Below are positions 1 through 7,884 of a DNA stretch of 64,000 nucleotides, one piece after another. This DNA comes from Herbiconiux sp. SALV-R1 (GTDB taxonomy: Bacteria > Actinomycetota > Actinomycetes > Actinomycetales > Microbacteriaceae), in contig NZ_CP053344.1 in assembly GCF_013113715.1 (NCBI RefSeq), positions 2,728,001 through 2,792,000 of the forward strand, read 5' to 3'. A model generated the notes under the pieces. It did no database searches, was not told the origin of the DNA, and saw only the letters and a program-made list of their open reading frames with translations. The translations under genes were made by a program, and so were the position numbers. Every line of letters begins with the position of its first letter. Position 1 is the stretch's first letter.

Positions 1-282
1 GCCACGCCGAACGACGACATCCGCTTCGTACAGCTCACCCCGCCCGGCTCGGCGTGCTCCATCGCCATCGGCAAGGGCGTCTCCACGATGGAGCCCGGGA
101 GCCTCAACGCCGTGCAGATCGTGGTGCCGAGCGCCGCCGACGCGTACACGCACCTCCGCGAGAACGGCGTCGAGTGCAGTGAGGTCGTTGACGAGGGCTG
201 GGGCCTGTTCGTGTACTTCAGCGACCCTGACGGCAACAAGTGGGCTCTCCAGGAGCTGCCCGACTACGCGACCCAGAGTTAA
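1..282 (+). CDS. VOC (glyoxalase/bleomycin-resistance) family protein, 3' part
   Basis: The reading frame is open from base 1 to the TAA at 280-282, so the gene starts outside the window. The visible 93 residues show the end of a vicinal-oxygen-chelate fold: a strand with IRFVQLTPPGS, a loop with GLNAVQ-like character (SLNAVQIVV), a helix (AADAYTHLRENGVE) and the closing YFSDPDGNKWALQE strand that typically carries the last metal-ligand Glu. Family members bind a divalent metal and act as glyoxalases, dioxygenases or resistance proteins. Nothing here fixes the substrate. The next gene is convergent. Confidence 0.8.
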   Translation, partial: ATPNDDIRFVQLTPPGSACSIAIGKGVSTMEPGSLNAVQIVVPSAADAYTHLRENGVECSEVVDEGWGLFVYFSDPDGNKWALQELPDYATQS

Positions 283-349
283 GGCCGGGCGGCGGGCGGC
301 GGGCGGCGTGCCGTGCGGCATCGCACGCCGCCCGTTGCTCAGTGCCGCG

Positions 350-1477
350 TCAGAGGCCGGCGTCCTCGAAGCCGTCGGAGATGGCGTCGGCGAGGTCTTC
401 ACGGTCTTCGACCGGGAGGAAGGTCGCCGCGGCGGCGTTCAGCTGGAACACCTCGAGGTCGCTCAGGTCGTACCCGAAGGCGTCGGTGAGCAGCGCGAGC
501 TCGCGGCTCACGGTCGTGTTGCTCATGAGCCGGTTGTCGGGGTTCACCGTCACCTGGAAGCCGAGCTGGTAGAGCAGGTCGAAGGGGTGGTCGGTGATGT
601 CCTCACCCCACTCCGCGATGGCACCGGTCTGCAGGTTCGACGAGGGCGACAGCTCGAGCGTGATCTCGCGGTCTTTCACCCACTCGGCGAGCAGCCCCAG
701 CGACACGTAGGTGTTGTCGTCGTCCTGGCGCTCGATCTCGATGTCCTCGGCGATGCGCACACCGTGCCCGAGCCGCAGCGCTCGACCGTCGAAGAGAGCA
801 CCGCGGATGCTCTCCAGCCCGTCGGCCTCCCCCGCGTGCACCGTCACCGGGAAGTAGTTCTGAGCAAGGTAGTCGAACGCCGCGATCTGGTTCTTCGGCG
901 GGAACCCCAGCTCGGCGCCCGCGATGTCGAAGCCGACCACCCCGTTGTCACGGTGGCGCACCGCGAGCTCGGCGATCTCGAGCCCCCGGTTCGCGTGGCG
1001 CATGGCGGTCACCAGCTGCCCCACCCGGATGGTGCGCCCTGCCGCACGGGCGTCGTCGGTGCCGAGCTCGATGCCCTCCTGCACGGCTTCGACGACCTCG
1101 TCGAGGCTGAGGCCGCGGGTGAGGTGCTGCTCGGGCGCCCAGCGCACTTCGCCGTAGATGACGCCGTCGGCGACGAGGTCGTTCACGAACTCGCGCGCCA
1201 CCCGCACGAGACCCTCCTGGGTCTGCATCACGCCGAGGGTCACGTCGAAGGTCGCCAGATAGGTCGGGAGGTTGCCGGAGTCGGCGCTGTCTTCGAACCA
1301 CTCGGCGAGCTCGGTAGCATCGGTGGTGGGCAGCGCGAAGCCGATGGCGTCGGCGAGCTCGATGATCGTGCCCGACCGGAGACCCCCGTCGAGGTGGTCG
1401 TGGAGGGAGACCTTGGGGAGGGAGGTGAAGCTGATGCCCGTGCCCGGGACGAGGAGTTCCTCTGATGCGGCAGTCAT
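350..1477 (-). CDS. add: adenosine deaminase
   Basis: 375 residues, the usual length for the family. The metal-dependent deaminase motifs appear in order: LHDHLDG near residue 25 (two zinc-binding His), TVHAGEADG in the middle (zinc His and catalytic Glu), LGHGV (catalytic His) and VNPDNRLMS (zinc Asp followed by the substrate Asp region). The enzyme converts adenosine or deoxyadenosine to inosine or deoxyinosine in the cytoplasm for purine salvage. It is convergent with the VOC gene and divergent from the 1565 gene. A nucleoside hydrolase and a nucleoside importer lie in the next 15 kb, which fits a salvage role. Confidence 0.93.
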   Translation of the reverse strand: MTAASEELLVPGTGISFTSLPKVSLHDHLDGGLRSGTIIELADAIGFALPTTDATELAEWFEDSADSGNLPTYLATFDVTLGVMQTQEGLVRVAREFVNDLVADGVIYGEVRWAPEQHLTRGLSLDEVVEAVQEGIELGTDDARAAGRTIRVGQLVTAMRHANRGLEIAELAVRHRDNGVVGFDIAGAELGFPPKNQIAAFDYLAQNYFPVTVHAGEADGLESIRGALFDGRALRLGHGVRIAEDIEIERQDDDNTYVSLGLLAEWVKDREITLELSPSSNLQTGAIAEWGEDITDHPFDLLYQLGFQVTVNPDNRLMSNTTVSRELALLTDAFGYDLSDLEVFQLNAAAATFLPVEDREDLADAISDGFEDAGL

Positions 1478-1564
1478 GGCTCCAGCCTAGGGTGTCGGCA
1501 TCGGCGTGTCCCGGGGGTTAGCATGTGACATCTGTCGAACACCCCGCCGACGAGAGCGACCCCG

Positions 1565-2749
1565 ATGACCCTGCCCGAGCACCTCGACCCCGTGCCGCCC
1601 ACCCGACGCCGCGGGCGCGTGCTCGGCACCGTGGTGGCGTCCGTCGCGGGCGGCGCGCTCGTCGCCGTGCTGGCGTTCTGGGGACTCACGGCGCTCGTCG
1701 GGCTCCGGCACGACGCCGCGCTGTTCGGTGCCGCGTTCGCGACCACCGAGCACGACGAGGCGGTCGCCGCCCACCAGGCACGGATGCGCAGCCTCGACGG
1801 CGTCGCGGCCCGACTCGACGAGGTGGTCGGGCTCCCCCAGTTCACCGACGACGGGTCGCCCGAGGCGACGACGTTGGCCGGACTGGTCGCGACGCTCGAC
1901 GAGACCACAGCTGCCCCGGCCCCGGCTTCGGAACCGGACTCGGAAGCCGCCGCCCCCGCCGTCGAGCAGGGCTACCGGCCCCCGTGGGAGCTGCTCGCCG
2001 ACGCCGAGGCGCTCGACCGTGAGGCCGAGTCCGTGCTGGCCGACCGCTCCGAGCTCGTGACGCTCACCGAGGAGGGAGCGACCCTCGACGACGAGCTGCG
2101 CGCTGCCGAAGACGCCTACTGGGAGTCTCTCGCGGTGAGGGCGGAGACCGGCATCGCCGAGCATCCGCTCTCCACCAAGGCGACCCAGGTCGCCGTCACC
2201 CGCCTGATCGAGCAGGCTCGCGACCGCAGTTCGGCCGACGGGCACGATGCGTCACTCGTCACGCAGGTCTACGCCGGACTCCAGGCGCTGGCCGACTCGC
2301 AGGCGACGGAGCAGGCCGAGCTCGACGACCCCGCCCTCGCCACGCGCCGCGAGATCGAGGCCTATGCGCGCTCGCTCAGCAACGGCATCACCCTCGACTT
2401 CGTCTGGGCTCCCGAGGTGAACGGCCGCGGGGAGGGCTGGCTCTCGGGCACGGCGCAGACCTGGGACAGCGACGGCGGCTGGGCGATCATCACCCTCAAC
2501 TACGGCATCGAGGAAGAGTGGGGTTACGACGAGAACCCGCGCGCTCTCGTGGCACACGAGGTGGGCCACACCCAGGTGTTCCGCGACGCGTGCTGGCCGC
2601 TGTTCTCGGGCCCGGCGTTCGGCCAAGACGACGAGATGTGGGCGACGGCCTGGTCGATCAGCCAGGGCTTCGACCTCCCCGGCTCCGGCATCGAGGCCTA
2701 CGGCCGCCCCACCGACGACCAGATCGCCGTCGCCGCCCAGTGCCGCTGA
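1565..2749 (+). CDS. membrane-anchored protein with HExxH zincin-like motif
   Basis: 394 residues, no family recognised. An N-terminal basic stretch is followed by one hydrophobic segment (about residues 22-45). The middle is an acidic, Ala-rich, probably helical region. The C-terminal third contains LVAHEVGHTQVF with the metal-binding HEVGH at about residues 331-335, then a conserved-looking DDEMWATAW stretch that could supply the third ligand, and two Cys (DACW and QCR). This is the layout of a minimal zinc-metallopeptidase fold facing the cell exterior, but protease activity is inferred from the motif only. ATG at 1565 is chosen because it precedes the membrane segment closely. It is divergent from add, and downstream lies the 37-base repeat array. 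Confidence 0.7.
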   Translation: MTLPEHLDPVPPTRRRGRVLGTVVASVAGGALVAVLAFWGLTALVGLRHDAALFGAAFATTEHDEAVAAHQARMRSLDGVAARLDEVVGLPQFTDDGSPEATTLAGLVATLDETTAAPAPASEPDSEAAAPAVEQGYRPPWELLADAEALDREAESVLADRSELVTLTEEGATLDDELRAAEDAYWESLAVRAETGIAEHPLSTKATQVAVTRLIEQARDRSSADGHDASLVTQVYAGLQALADSQATEQAELDDPALATRREIEAYARSLSNGITLDFVWAPEVNGRGEGWLSGTAQTWDSDGGWAIITLNYGIEEEWGYDENPRALVAHEVGHTQVFRDACWPLFSGPAFGQDDEMWATAWSISQGFDLPGSGIEAYGRPTDDQIAVAAQCR

Positions 2750-2912
2750 CCCGCCCCGCTGGCTGGAGCCGGCGCGTGCCGCGCGGCACGGCGCGCGGTG
2801 GTCGGGTGGCGCGGCGCGCGGTCGTCGGTCATCGCAGTCATCGCGATCATCGCGTAGCGGCGCGCGATCGACGCGCGCCCGTCGGTGCGTCGTCGCGCGG
2901 CGCGCAGCCTGC

Positions 2913-3097
2913 GCGAAGCGGCACCATCACCACCCGTCACACAATCCCCGCGAAGCGGCACCATCACCGCACAGCACACAAAACCCGCGAAGCGGCACCA
3001 TCACCGCACAGCACGCAACCCCGGCAAGGCGGCACGATCACCACGCGGCACACAATCCCGGCAAGGCGGCACGATCACCGCACAGCACGCCATCGTC
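2913..3097. repeat. 37-base tandem repeat array, five units
   Basis: Units begin at 2913, 2950, 2987, 3024 and 3061, exactly 37 bases apart. Each starts with GCGAAGCGGCACCATCAC or the variant GCAAGGCGGCACGATCAC and ends in a CACACAATCCC-like tail. The first three units share one version of the start and the last two the other. The array fills the gap between convergent genes ending at 2749 and 3144. The remaining bases (2750-2912) are CGCG-rich with short self-complementary words and no gene. There are no unique spacers, so this is not a CRISPR array. Confidence 0.9.
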
Positions 3098-3143
3098 GCG
3101 GCACGGCGCGCAGTTGTCACGGGGCGGAGCGCGCCGGGGGGCC

Positions 3144-3854
3144 TCAGAAGCCCAGGTTGGCGCTGATCTCGTCGGCGGTCTCGCGGGCCGCGTCGACGAC
3201 GCGCTCGCGAGGGATCGCACTGTAGCTCGTCGACACGTAGGGCACGGTGAGCGCCGCGAGGGCCCGCCCGTCGCGGTTCACGATCGGGAGGACGAGGTCG
3301 GTGATCGAGGGCTGCACGGGGTCGGCCCGCTCGAGGTAGCCGAGCTCGCGGATGCGCGCGGCAGCTACGGAGTCGACCGCCTCGGGCGCAGCATCCGGGT
3401 ACGCACCGAAAGCGCTGAGCACCGCCCCGGTGGCCGTTGAGACGAGCGAGAACTCGGCGCCCACCCGCACCCGGAACCCGAAGTCGGCAGGGCTCTCGGC
3501 CTGCGCCACCACGCGCAGCCGATCGACGTCGACCACGCTGAGGTTGCACGACTGGCCCACCGCATCGGCGAGCCGGCGCATCGGCCCGGCCGCGGCGGCC
3601 ACGAGGGTGCGCGTCGGCTCCTGGCGATGGACGAGGTCGAACAGGCGCATCGAGAGCGAGTAGAGGCCCGTCTGCCGATCGCGCGCCAGGTAGCCCCGGC
3701 GTTCGAGGGTGGTCAGCACCCTGAAGATCTGGCTCGGCGAGCGTTCGACCGCCTGGGCGATCTCGAGCTGGCTGAGGCCGCTCTCCCGGCCGGCGAGCAC
3801 CTCGATGATGTCGAGGGCCTTCTCGAGGGCCGGAACGGCGTACTCAGGGGGCAT
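3144..3854 (-). CDS. IclR family transcriptional regulator
   Basis: 236 residues. The N-terminal winged helix-turn-helix (about residues 8-70: ALEKALDIIEVL, LSQLEIAQAV, SPSQIFRVLTTLERRGYL) is typical of IclR. The C-terminal effector domain begins near residue 80 and includes VGQSCNLSVVD and RVRVGAEFSLVSTATGAV, the usual ligand-binding region. The gene lies six bases downstream of the hydrolase-like gene at 3861 on the same strand, so the two probably form one transcript. By gene position, the likely target is the divergent promoter between 5057 and 5106, which would control the hydrolase-like gene, this regulator and the nucleoside hydrolase. That regulatory link is inference. Confidence 0.9.
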   Translation of the reverse strand: MPPEYAVPALEKALDIIEVLAGRESGLSQLEIAQAVERSPSQIFRVLTTLERRGYLARDRQTGLYSLSMRLFDLVHRQEPTRTLVAAAAGPMRRLADAVGQSCNLSVVDVDRLRVVAQAESPADFGFRVRVGAEFSLVSTATGAVLSAFGAYPDAAPEAVDSVAAARIRELGYLERADPVQPSITDLVLPIVNRDGRALAALTVPYVSTSYSAIPRERVVDAARETADEISANLGF

Positions 3855-3860
3855 TCGTCG

Positions 3861-5057
3861 TTACTCCGACGCGTTCATCGCGGTGAGCATGCGTCGAGCG
3901 ATGGTGCGGTCGATGTCGTCGGGAACCGGCTGGGCGCCCGGCGTCAGCGAGTCGGCGGCCGTGGCTACGCGCTCGAGCGAGAGCGTCTGCAGCAGGAAAC
4001 CGAGGTCCATCGACTCGAGGGAGTTGCCCTTCGGCTCGCGACCGGCGAGGTTGAACATCCGCCCGCCGGCGAGGAGGATGACGTGCCGCCCGTCGGGCAG
4101 CTCGATGCGCTCGATGGCCTCGACGATCTCCCGGCTGCCGGTGGCCGCAGCACGCAGGCCCGCGACGTCGATCTCCCAGGGGAAGTGCCCGCAGTTGGCG
4201 AGAACCGCGCCGTCGCGCATCCGTTCGATCATCTCCAGGGTGAGCACGCCGGGGTGGCCGGTCGCGGTGATGAAGACGTCGCCCCACGGGGCGAGGTCGA
4301 CCCCGCTCGACACCCGGAATCCGTCGAGGGCCGCTTCGAAGGCCTTCAGCTCGTCGACCTCGACCACGGCCACCTTGCCGCCGAGCGCGCGGAGGTAGTG
4401 GGCGACGCCGCGGCCGCACCAGCCGTAGCCGAAGACGACGAAGCGGCGGCCGGGCACCATGAGGTTGGTGATGCGCATGAAGCTCTCCACCACCGACTGA
4501 CCGACGGCGTGCTTGTTCTCGCCGATCGCCTTGAGCAGGCTGTCGTTGATCACGACCATGGGGAACGGCACGGCCCCGGCGAGCTCGCCGCGCAGTCGGT
4601 CGCCGCCCGAGGTGGTCTCCTCGGTGCCGCCCAGGATGCTCGCGGTGACCCTACGCGCGACCACACCGGCAGCCAGGTCGCCGCCGTTGTCGAGCAGCAT
4701 GTCGGGGCGGGCGTCGAGCACCCGGGCGACGTTGGCGTGATGCTCGTCGAGGCTGTCGTCGCGGCGGCCGAACAGCGTCATGCCCTCCCGCGTGAGGTAG
4801 TCGACCACGTCGTCTTGGGTCGAGCCGTGGTTGCCGGTGCCCACGACCTCGGCTCCACCCGCGGCGAGGGTCTCGAGCAGCACCGCCGTCTTCGGTTCGA
4901 GGTGCAGCGACATGCCGATACGGCGCCCCTCGAAGGGCCGGCTGACGGCGAGCTCGGCGCGCGCCTGGGCGAGGAGGGGCATGCGGGAGCGGATCCACTC
5001 CACGCGGGCGGCGCCCCTGGCGGCGGATTCGGACTCGGTCGGTGCGGCGGTGCTCAT
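3861..5057 (-). CDS. divergent S-adenosylhomocysteine-hydrolase-like protein
   Basis: 398 residues from the ATG at 5057. An open frame runs further upstream but would cross the nucleoside hydrolase promoter. SAH hydrolase hallmarks: GTGNHGSTQDDVVDYL (substrate domain), GGTEETTSGGDRL, INDSLLKAIGENKHAVGQS, and the NAD-binding loop VVFGYGWCGRGVAHYLRALG followed by VVEVDELKAFEA. Compared with genuine enzymes it is short (usually 430-490 residues) and several substrate-site words differ, for example GEN where FDN is usual. It may act on another nucleoside thioether or a related nucleoside. Its neighbours are an IclR regulator and a nucleoside hydrolase. A catabolic role is inferred, and ordinary SAH recycling is less likely. 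Confidence 0.8.
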   Translation of the reverse strand: MSTAAPTESESAARGAARVEWIRSRMPLLAQARAELAVSRPFEGRRIGMSLHLEPKTAVLLETLAAGGAEVVGTGNHGSTQDDVVDYLTREGMTLFGRRDDSLDEHHANVARVLDARPDMLLDNGGDLAAGVVARRVTASILGGTEETTSGGDRLRGELAGAVPFPMVVINDSLLKAIGENKHAVGQSVVESFMRITNLMVPGRRFVVFGYGWCGRGVAHYLRALGGKVAVVEVDELKAFEAALDGFRVSSGVDLAPWGDVFITATGHPGVLTLEMIERMRDGAVLANCGHFPWEIDVAGLRAAATGSREIVEAIERIELPDGRHVILLAGGRMFNLAGREPKGNSLESMDLGFLLQTLSLERVATAADSLTPGAQPVPDDIDRTIARRMLTAMNASE

Positions 5058-5105
5058 GACGATGATGATACACAGATGAACATCGATTTCATATATGCTC
5101 TGGGT
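5058..5105. promoter_or_regulatory. divergent promoter region with candidate IclR operator
   Basis: The 48 bases between two divergent start codons are strikingly AT-rich for this genome. They contain the half-sites ATGAA (5076-5080) and TTCAT (5088-5092), inverted around a 7-base centre, and an ATATATG stretch that could serve as a -10 element. Known IclR-type operators are short AT-rich palindromes of similar size. The regulator gene nearby makes it the likely binder. This is inference from position. Confidence 0.45.
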
Positions 5106-6056
5106 ATGCCCCGAAAGATCATCCTCGACTGCGACCCCGGTCACGACGACGCCATCGCGATCCTGCTCGCCCACGGCAGCCCCGAGATCGAGCTGCTCGC
5201 CGTCACGACCGTGGTGGGCAATCAGACCCTCGAGAAGGTCACCCGCAACGCCTTGTCGGTCGCCCGCGTCGCCGGCATCACGGGGGTGCCGTTCGCCGCC
5301 GGGTGCTCACGCCCGCTGGTGCGCAGCGTAGAGGTGGCCCCCGACATCCACGGGGAGTCGGGCCTCGACGGCCCCGAGCTGCCCGAGCCCGTGCTCGAGC
5401 TCGATCCGCGGCACGCGGTCGACCTCATCATCGAGACGGTCATGGCACATGAACCGGGAACCGTCACCCTGGTGCCCACCGGGGGCCTCACGAACATCGC
5501 ACTCGCCGCCCGCAAGGAGCCGCGCATCGTGCCGCGTGTGAAAGAGGTCGTGCTCATGGGCGGCGGCTACCACGTCGGCAACTGGAGCGCGACGAGCGAG
5601 TTCAACATCATCATCGACCCCGAGGCCGCGCACATCGTGTTCAACGAGTCGTGGCCGCTCACCATGGTGGGGCTCGACCTCACGCATCAGGCGCTGGCGA
5701 CCCCGGAGGTGGTGGAGCGCATCCGTGCCGTCGGTACCGGCCCGTCGCAGTTCGTGGTCGAGCTGCTCGACTTCTTCGCGCACAGCTACCAGGAGGCGCA
5801 GGGCTTCGTGCATCCGCCGGTGCACGACCCGTGCGCGGTGGCCCAGGTCATCGACCCTTCGGTCATGACCGTGCGCGCCGTTCCGCTCGACGTCGAACTC
5901 GCGGGCACGCTGACCCTCGGCATGACCGTCGCCGACTTCCGCAACCCGGCCCCCGCCGACTGCACCACCAAGGTCGCGATCGACCTCGACCACGAACGGT
6001 TCTGGTCCCTCATCGTCGACGCCCTCGAACGCATCGGCGAGCCCGCGGCCGCCTGA
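5106..6056 (+). CDS. nucleoside hydrolase (IunH/RihA type)
   Basis: 316 residues. The N-terminal calcium-binding motif ILDCDPGHDDAIAILL (residues 6-21) is diagnostic of inosine-uridine-preferring nucleoside hydrolases. Further motifs are VTTVVGNQTLEKVTRNAL, VPTGGLTNIALAAR, VVLMGGGYHVGNWSATSEFN (active-site Asn and calcium ligand region) and VHDPCAVAQVI with the catalytic His-Asp pair. The enzyme cleaves the N-glycosidic bond of nucleosides to give ribose and base. ATG 5106 follows the AT-rich divergent promoter. A longer upstream open frame in this phase is antisense to the hydrolase-like gene and was rejected. Confidence 0.92.
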   Translation: MPRKIILDCDPGHDDAIAILLAHGSPEIELLAVTTVVGNQTLEKVTRNALSVARVAGITGVPFAAGCSRPLVRSVEVAPDIHGESGLDGPELPEPVLELDPRHAVDLIIETVMAHEPGTVTLVPTGGLTNIALAARKEPRIVPRVKEVVLMGGGYHVGNWSATSEFNIIIDPEAAHIVFNESWPLTMVGLDLTHQALATPEVVERIRAVGTGPSQFVVELLDFFAHSYQEAQGFVHPPVHDPCAVAQVIDPSVMTVRAVPLDVELAGTLTLGMTVADFRNPAPADCTTKVAIDLDHERFWSLIVDALERIGEPAAA

Positions 6057-6135
6057 GCCGGCACGGCGGCGGACGCCCCGCCAGGTGCTGCGACGCTCGC
6101 TCCCTCGCGGGTTCAGGGCGCCACCGTCGAGGCGC

Positions 6136-6657
6136 TCAGTCGCCCTTCACGTCGTGGAGGTGGTGCACAGGGTCGTGGATGACGTATCGCGCGAGCGTGT
6201 CGACGGTGAACGCGGATCCGTCGCTGCGGAACCCGCGACGCTCCCACGCATCCGCGGGCACGCTCTCGAGCAGGGCGGCGAGCGCCTCCCCCTCGTCGAG
6301 CAGCTGCCGCCCGACGACGGCAGGGTCTTGCTCGGCGTAGCGATCCTCGACCGCCGTCGCATCCTGATCCCAGTCCGCGAACTCCGGGTCCATCTCCGCG
6401 AGCATCAGCCCGAATCGCTTCTGCGACACCCGGAACACATCCCGCACGTGCGCACCGTACTCGAGCGCCGACCACGTCGCGTCATCGGGCCGCTCCCGCA
6501 CGCTCGCGCGCTCGAGCACCGCCGGCCACGCCGCAGCGTTCTCGCGAATGAGCCCCGCCACAGCGGAGGCCTCCGTCGCCGACGAGTCGAACCCGCACTC
6601 CGGGCACTCCCGCTCCAGCACCCACGTCCAGTTCTTGGTATCAGGAACAATCGCCAT
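6136..6657 (-). CDS. DinB family protein
   Basis: 173 residues with the helical-bundle DinB / mycothiol-dependent-enzyme fold. Visible are WPAVLERASVRERPDDATWSA, the metal-site helix YGAHVRDVFRVSQKRF with the first His, and the C-terminal RYVIHDPVHHLHDV with the paired His. DinB proteins of this group are thought to bind a metal and use thiols such as mycothiol or bacillithiol as cofactor. An N-terminal CPECGF could bind metal or mark a small insertion. It is convergent with the nucleoside hydrolase and divergent from the DUF559 gene. Confidence 0.85.
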   Translation of the reverse strand: MAIVPDTKNWTWVLERECPECGFDSSATEASAVAGLIRENAAAWPAVLERASVRERPDDATWSALEYGAHVRDVFRVSQKRFGLMLAEMDPEFADWDQDATAVEDRYAEQDPAVVGRQLLDEGEALAALLESVPADAWERRGFRSDGSAFTVDTLARYVIHDPVHHLHDVKGD

Positions 6658-6744
6658 CCCCCCACGCTAGAACCCCCACCCCTCCCCCTCCACCCCACTC
6701 CCGCCACCCACCCCTCACTTCCTGCCACCCTCCCCTCCTCCACT

Positions 6745-6800
6745 TTCTTGCGGACAAAGTCCGACCGAATGTCACTTCCGACGGACTTTGTCCGCAAGAA
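6745..6800. repeat. 56-base palindromic element, copy A
   Basis: The arm TTCTTGCGGACAAAGTCCG (6745-6763) is perfectly inverted at 6782-6800 around an 18-base loop. Each arm is itself a small hairpin (CGGAC, AAA, GTCCG). This two-level symmetry resembles paired REP sequences (REPINs) of other bacteria. Copy B at 7809-7864 has the same arms with one mismatch. The element sits between divergent genes, so it is not a simple terminator for either. Confidence 0.9.
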
Positions 6801-6869
6801 CCTGACCACGCCACATTCGACCTTGTGGATAACTCACTTCCGGGTGCTTGCGAGGCGCAGGATCGTCCC

Positions 6870-7802
6870 ATGACACCGTCGCTTGGCGCCCAGCAGTTCC
6901 CCGACCGTCCATTCACCGTCGCCGAGGCACGGGAGCACGGTGTCAGCCGCAAGCGCTTAGGGGCGCGGGATCTCACGGCTCCGTTCTGGGGCGTGCGCAT
7001 GAAGAACGACGGGGAGTCGGCGACCAGCGACGATCCATCGACCACACCCGGGCGATGCCGAGCCTTCTCCTTGCGGATGCCCGACCACGCAGTCTTCAGT
7101 CACATCACAGCCGCCGAACTGCACGGACTTCCGTTGCCTCGCGCGCTCCGCAACCTCTCCTCCCTCGACGTGACTGTGCCGGAGGGTGAGCGTCCGATCG
7201 ATGCGAAAGACATTCGCGGTCACTGCCACCGGCTCGACCCGATCGACATCGAGGAACTCGGCGGGCTTCGCCTCACGACGGTGGCCCGCACCTGGTGCGA
7301 TCTCGCCTCCGTGCTCGATCAGGTAGAGCTGGTCGCGGTCGGCGACCGCATCATCTTTCACGACAAGCCGTACGCCACCCGCGACGAGCTCGCTCGCGCC
7401 GTGGATGCGCATGGCCGCCGCTGGGGCGCCCGTCCGCTTCGCGCGGTTCTTCCGCGCCTGAGCGATCGCGCCGAGTCACCCCGAGAGTCGCGTCTGCGGA
7501 TGATGATCGTCGACGCGGGTCTCCCAGCGCCGTACGTGAATCCGGAGATCCCCTGCACCTGCGGCTCGATCCATCGCATCGATCTCGCCTATGCAGCCCT
7601 GCGCATCGGCATCGAGTACGACGGCGATCACCACCGCACCGACCGTCATCAATGGCGCAAGGACGTCACGCGCATCCGTCATCTGGAGGCCCTGGGATGG
7701 TCGATGGTGCGCGTCACTGCAGGTGACCTCGAGTCACCGGCCTCGCTCTTCCGCACTCTCCGCGACAAGATCGACGAACGCATCCGATCTCTGACCCGCT
7801 GA
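6870..7802 (+). CDS. AbiEi-type winged-helix / DUF559 endonuclease-like protein
   Basis: 310 residues from ATG 6870. An in-frame GTG at 6825 lacks a ribosome site. The N-terminal third resembles the AbiEi antitoxin-type wHTH (FTVAEAREHGVSRKRLGARDL, then a basic strand with a WGVR end). The C-terminal domain (about residues 210-310) is DUF559, a Vsr-like PD-(D/E)XK fold: RESRLRMMIVDAGLP, HRIDLAYAALRIGIEYDG (catalytic Asp and Glu-type positions at about 235-252), then HQWRKDVTRIRHLEALGW. Such proteins are common in actinobacteria with no settled function. GC content is visibly lower than the neighbours, and both sides carry copies of one palindrome, which suggests transfer as a unit. Confidence 0.8.
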   Translation: MTPSLGAQQFPDRPFTVAEAREHGVSRKRLGARDLTAPFWGVRMKNDGESATSDDPSTTPGRCRAFSLRMPDHAVFSHITAAELHGLPLPRALRNLSSLDVTVPEGERPIDAKDIRGHCHRLDPIDIEELGGLRLTTVARTWCDLASVLDQVELVAVGDRIIFHDKPYATRDELARAVDAHGRRWGARPLRAVLPRLSDRAESPRESRLRMMIVDAGLPAPYVNPEIPCTCGSIHRIDLAYAALRIGIEYDGDHHRTDRHQWRKDVTRIRHLEALGWSMVRVTAGDLESPASLFRTLRDKIDERIRSLTR

Positions 7803-7808
7803 GCGACG

Positions 7809-7864
7809 TTCTTGCGGACAAAGTCCGATGGAAAGCACTTTCGGACGGACTATGTCCGCAAGAA
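7809..7864. repeat. 56-base palindromic element, copy B
   Basis: The same left arm as copy A (7809-7827) faces an arm at 7846-7864 with one mismatch, around an 18-base loop whose sequence is partly alike (shared CACTT and CGGA words). It begins six bases after the DUF559 stop codon and ends 20 bases before the convergent deoA stop, so it could also act as a bidirectional terminator. Equal length and equal arms show common origin with copy A. Confidence 0.9.
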
Positions 7865-7884
7865 AGTGGGGGGCGCCCCGCGGG

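Noticed and set aside
2913-3097. CRISPR array
   Set aside because: Units follow each other without unique spacers, the whole 37-base unit is repeated, and no cas gene is in the window.
3627-5105. N-terminal extension of the nucleoside hydrolase
   Set aside because: It runs antisense through the IclR and hydrolase-like genes; the family start ILDCDPGHDD fits ATG 5106.
6824-6832. DnaA box as sign of a replication origin
   Set aside because: Only one perfect box, no dnaA/dnaN nearby and no cluster of boxes.
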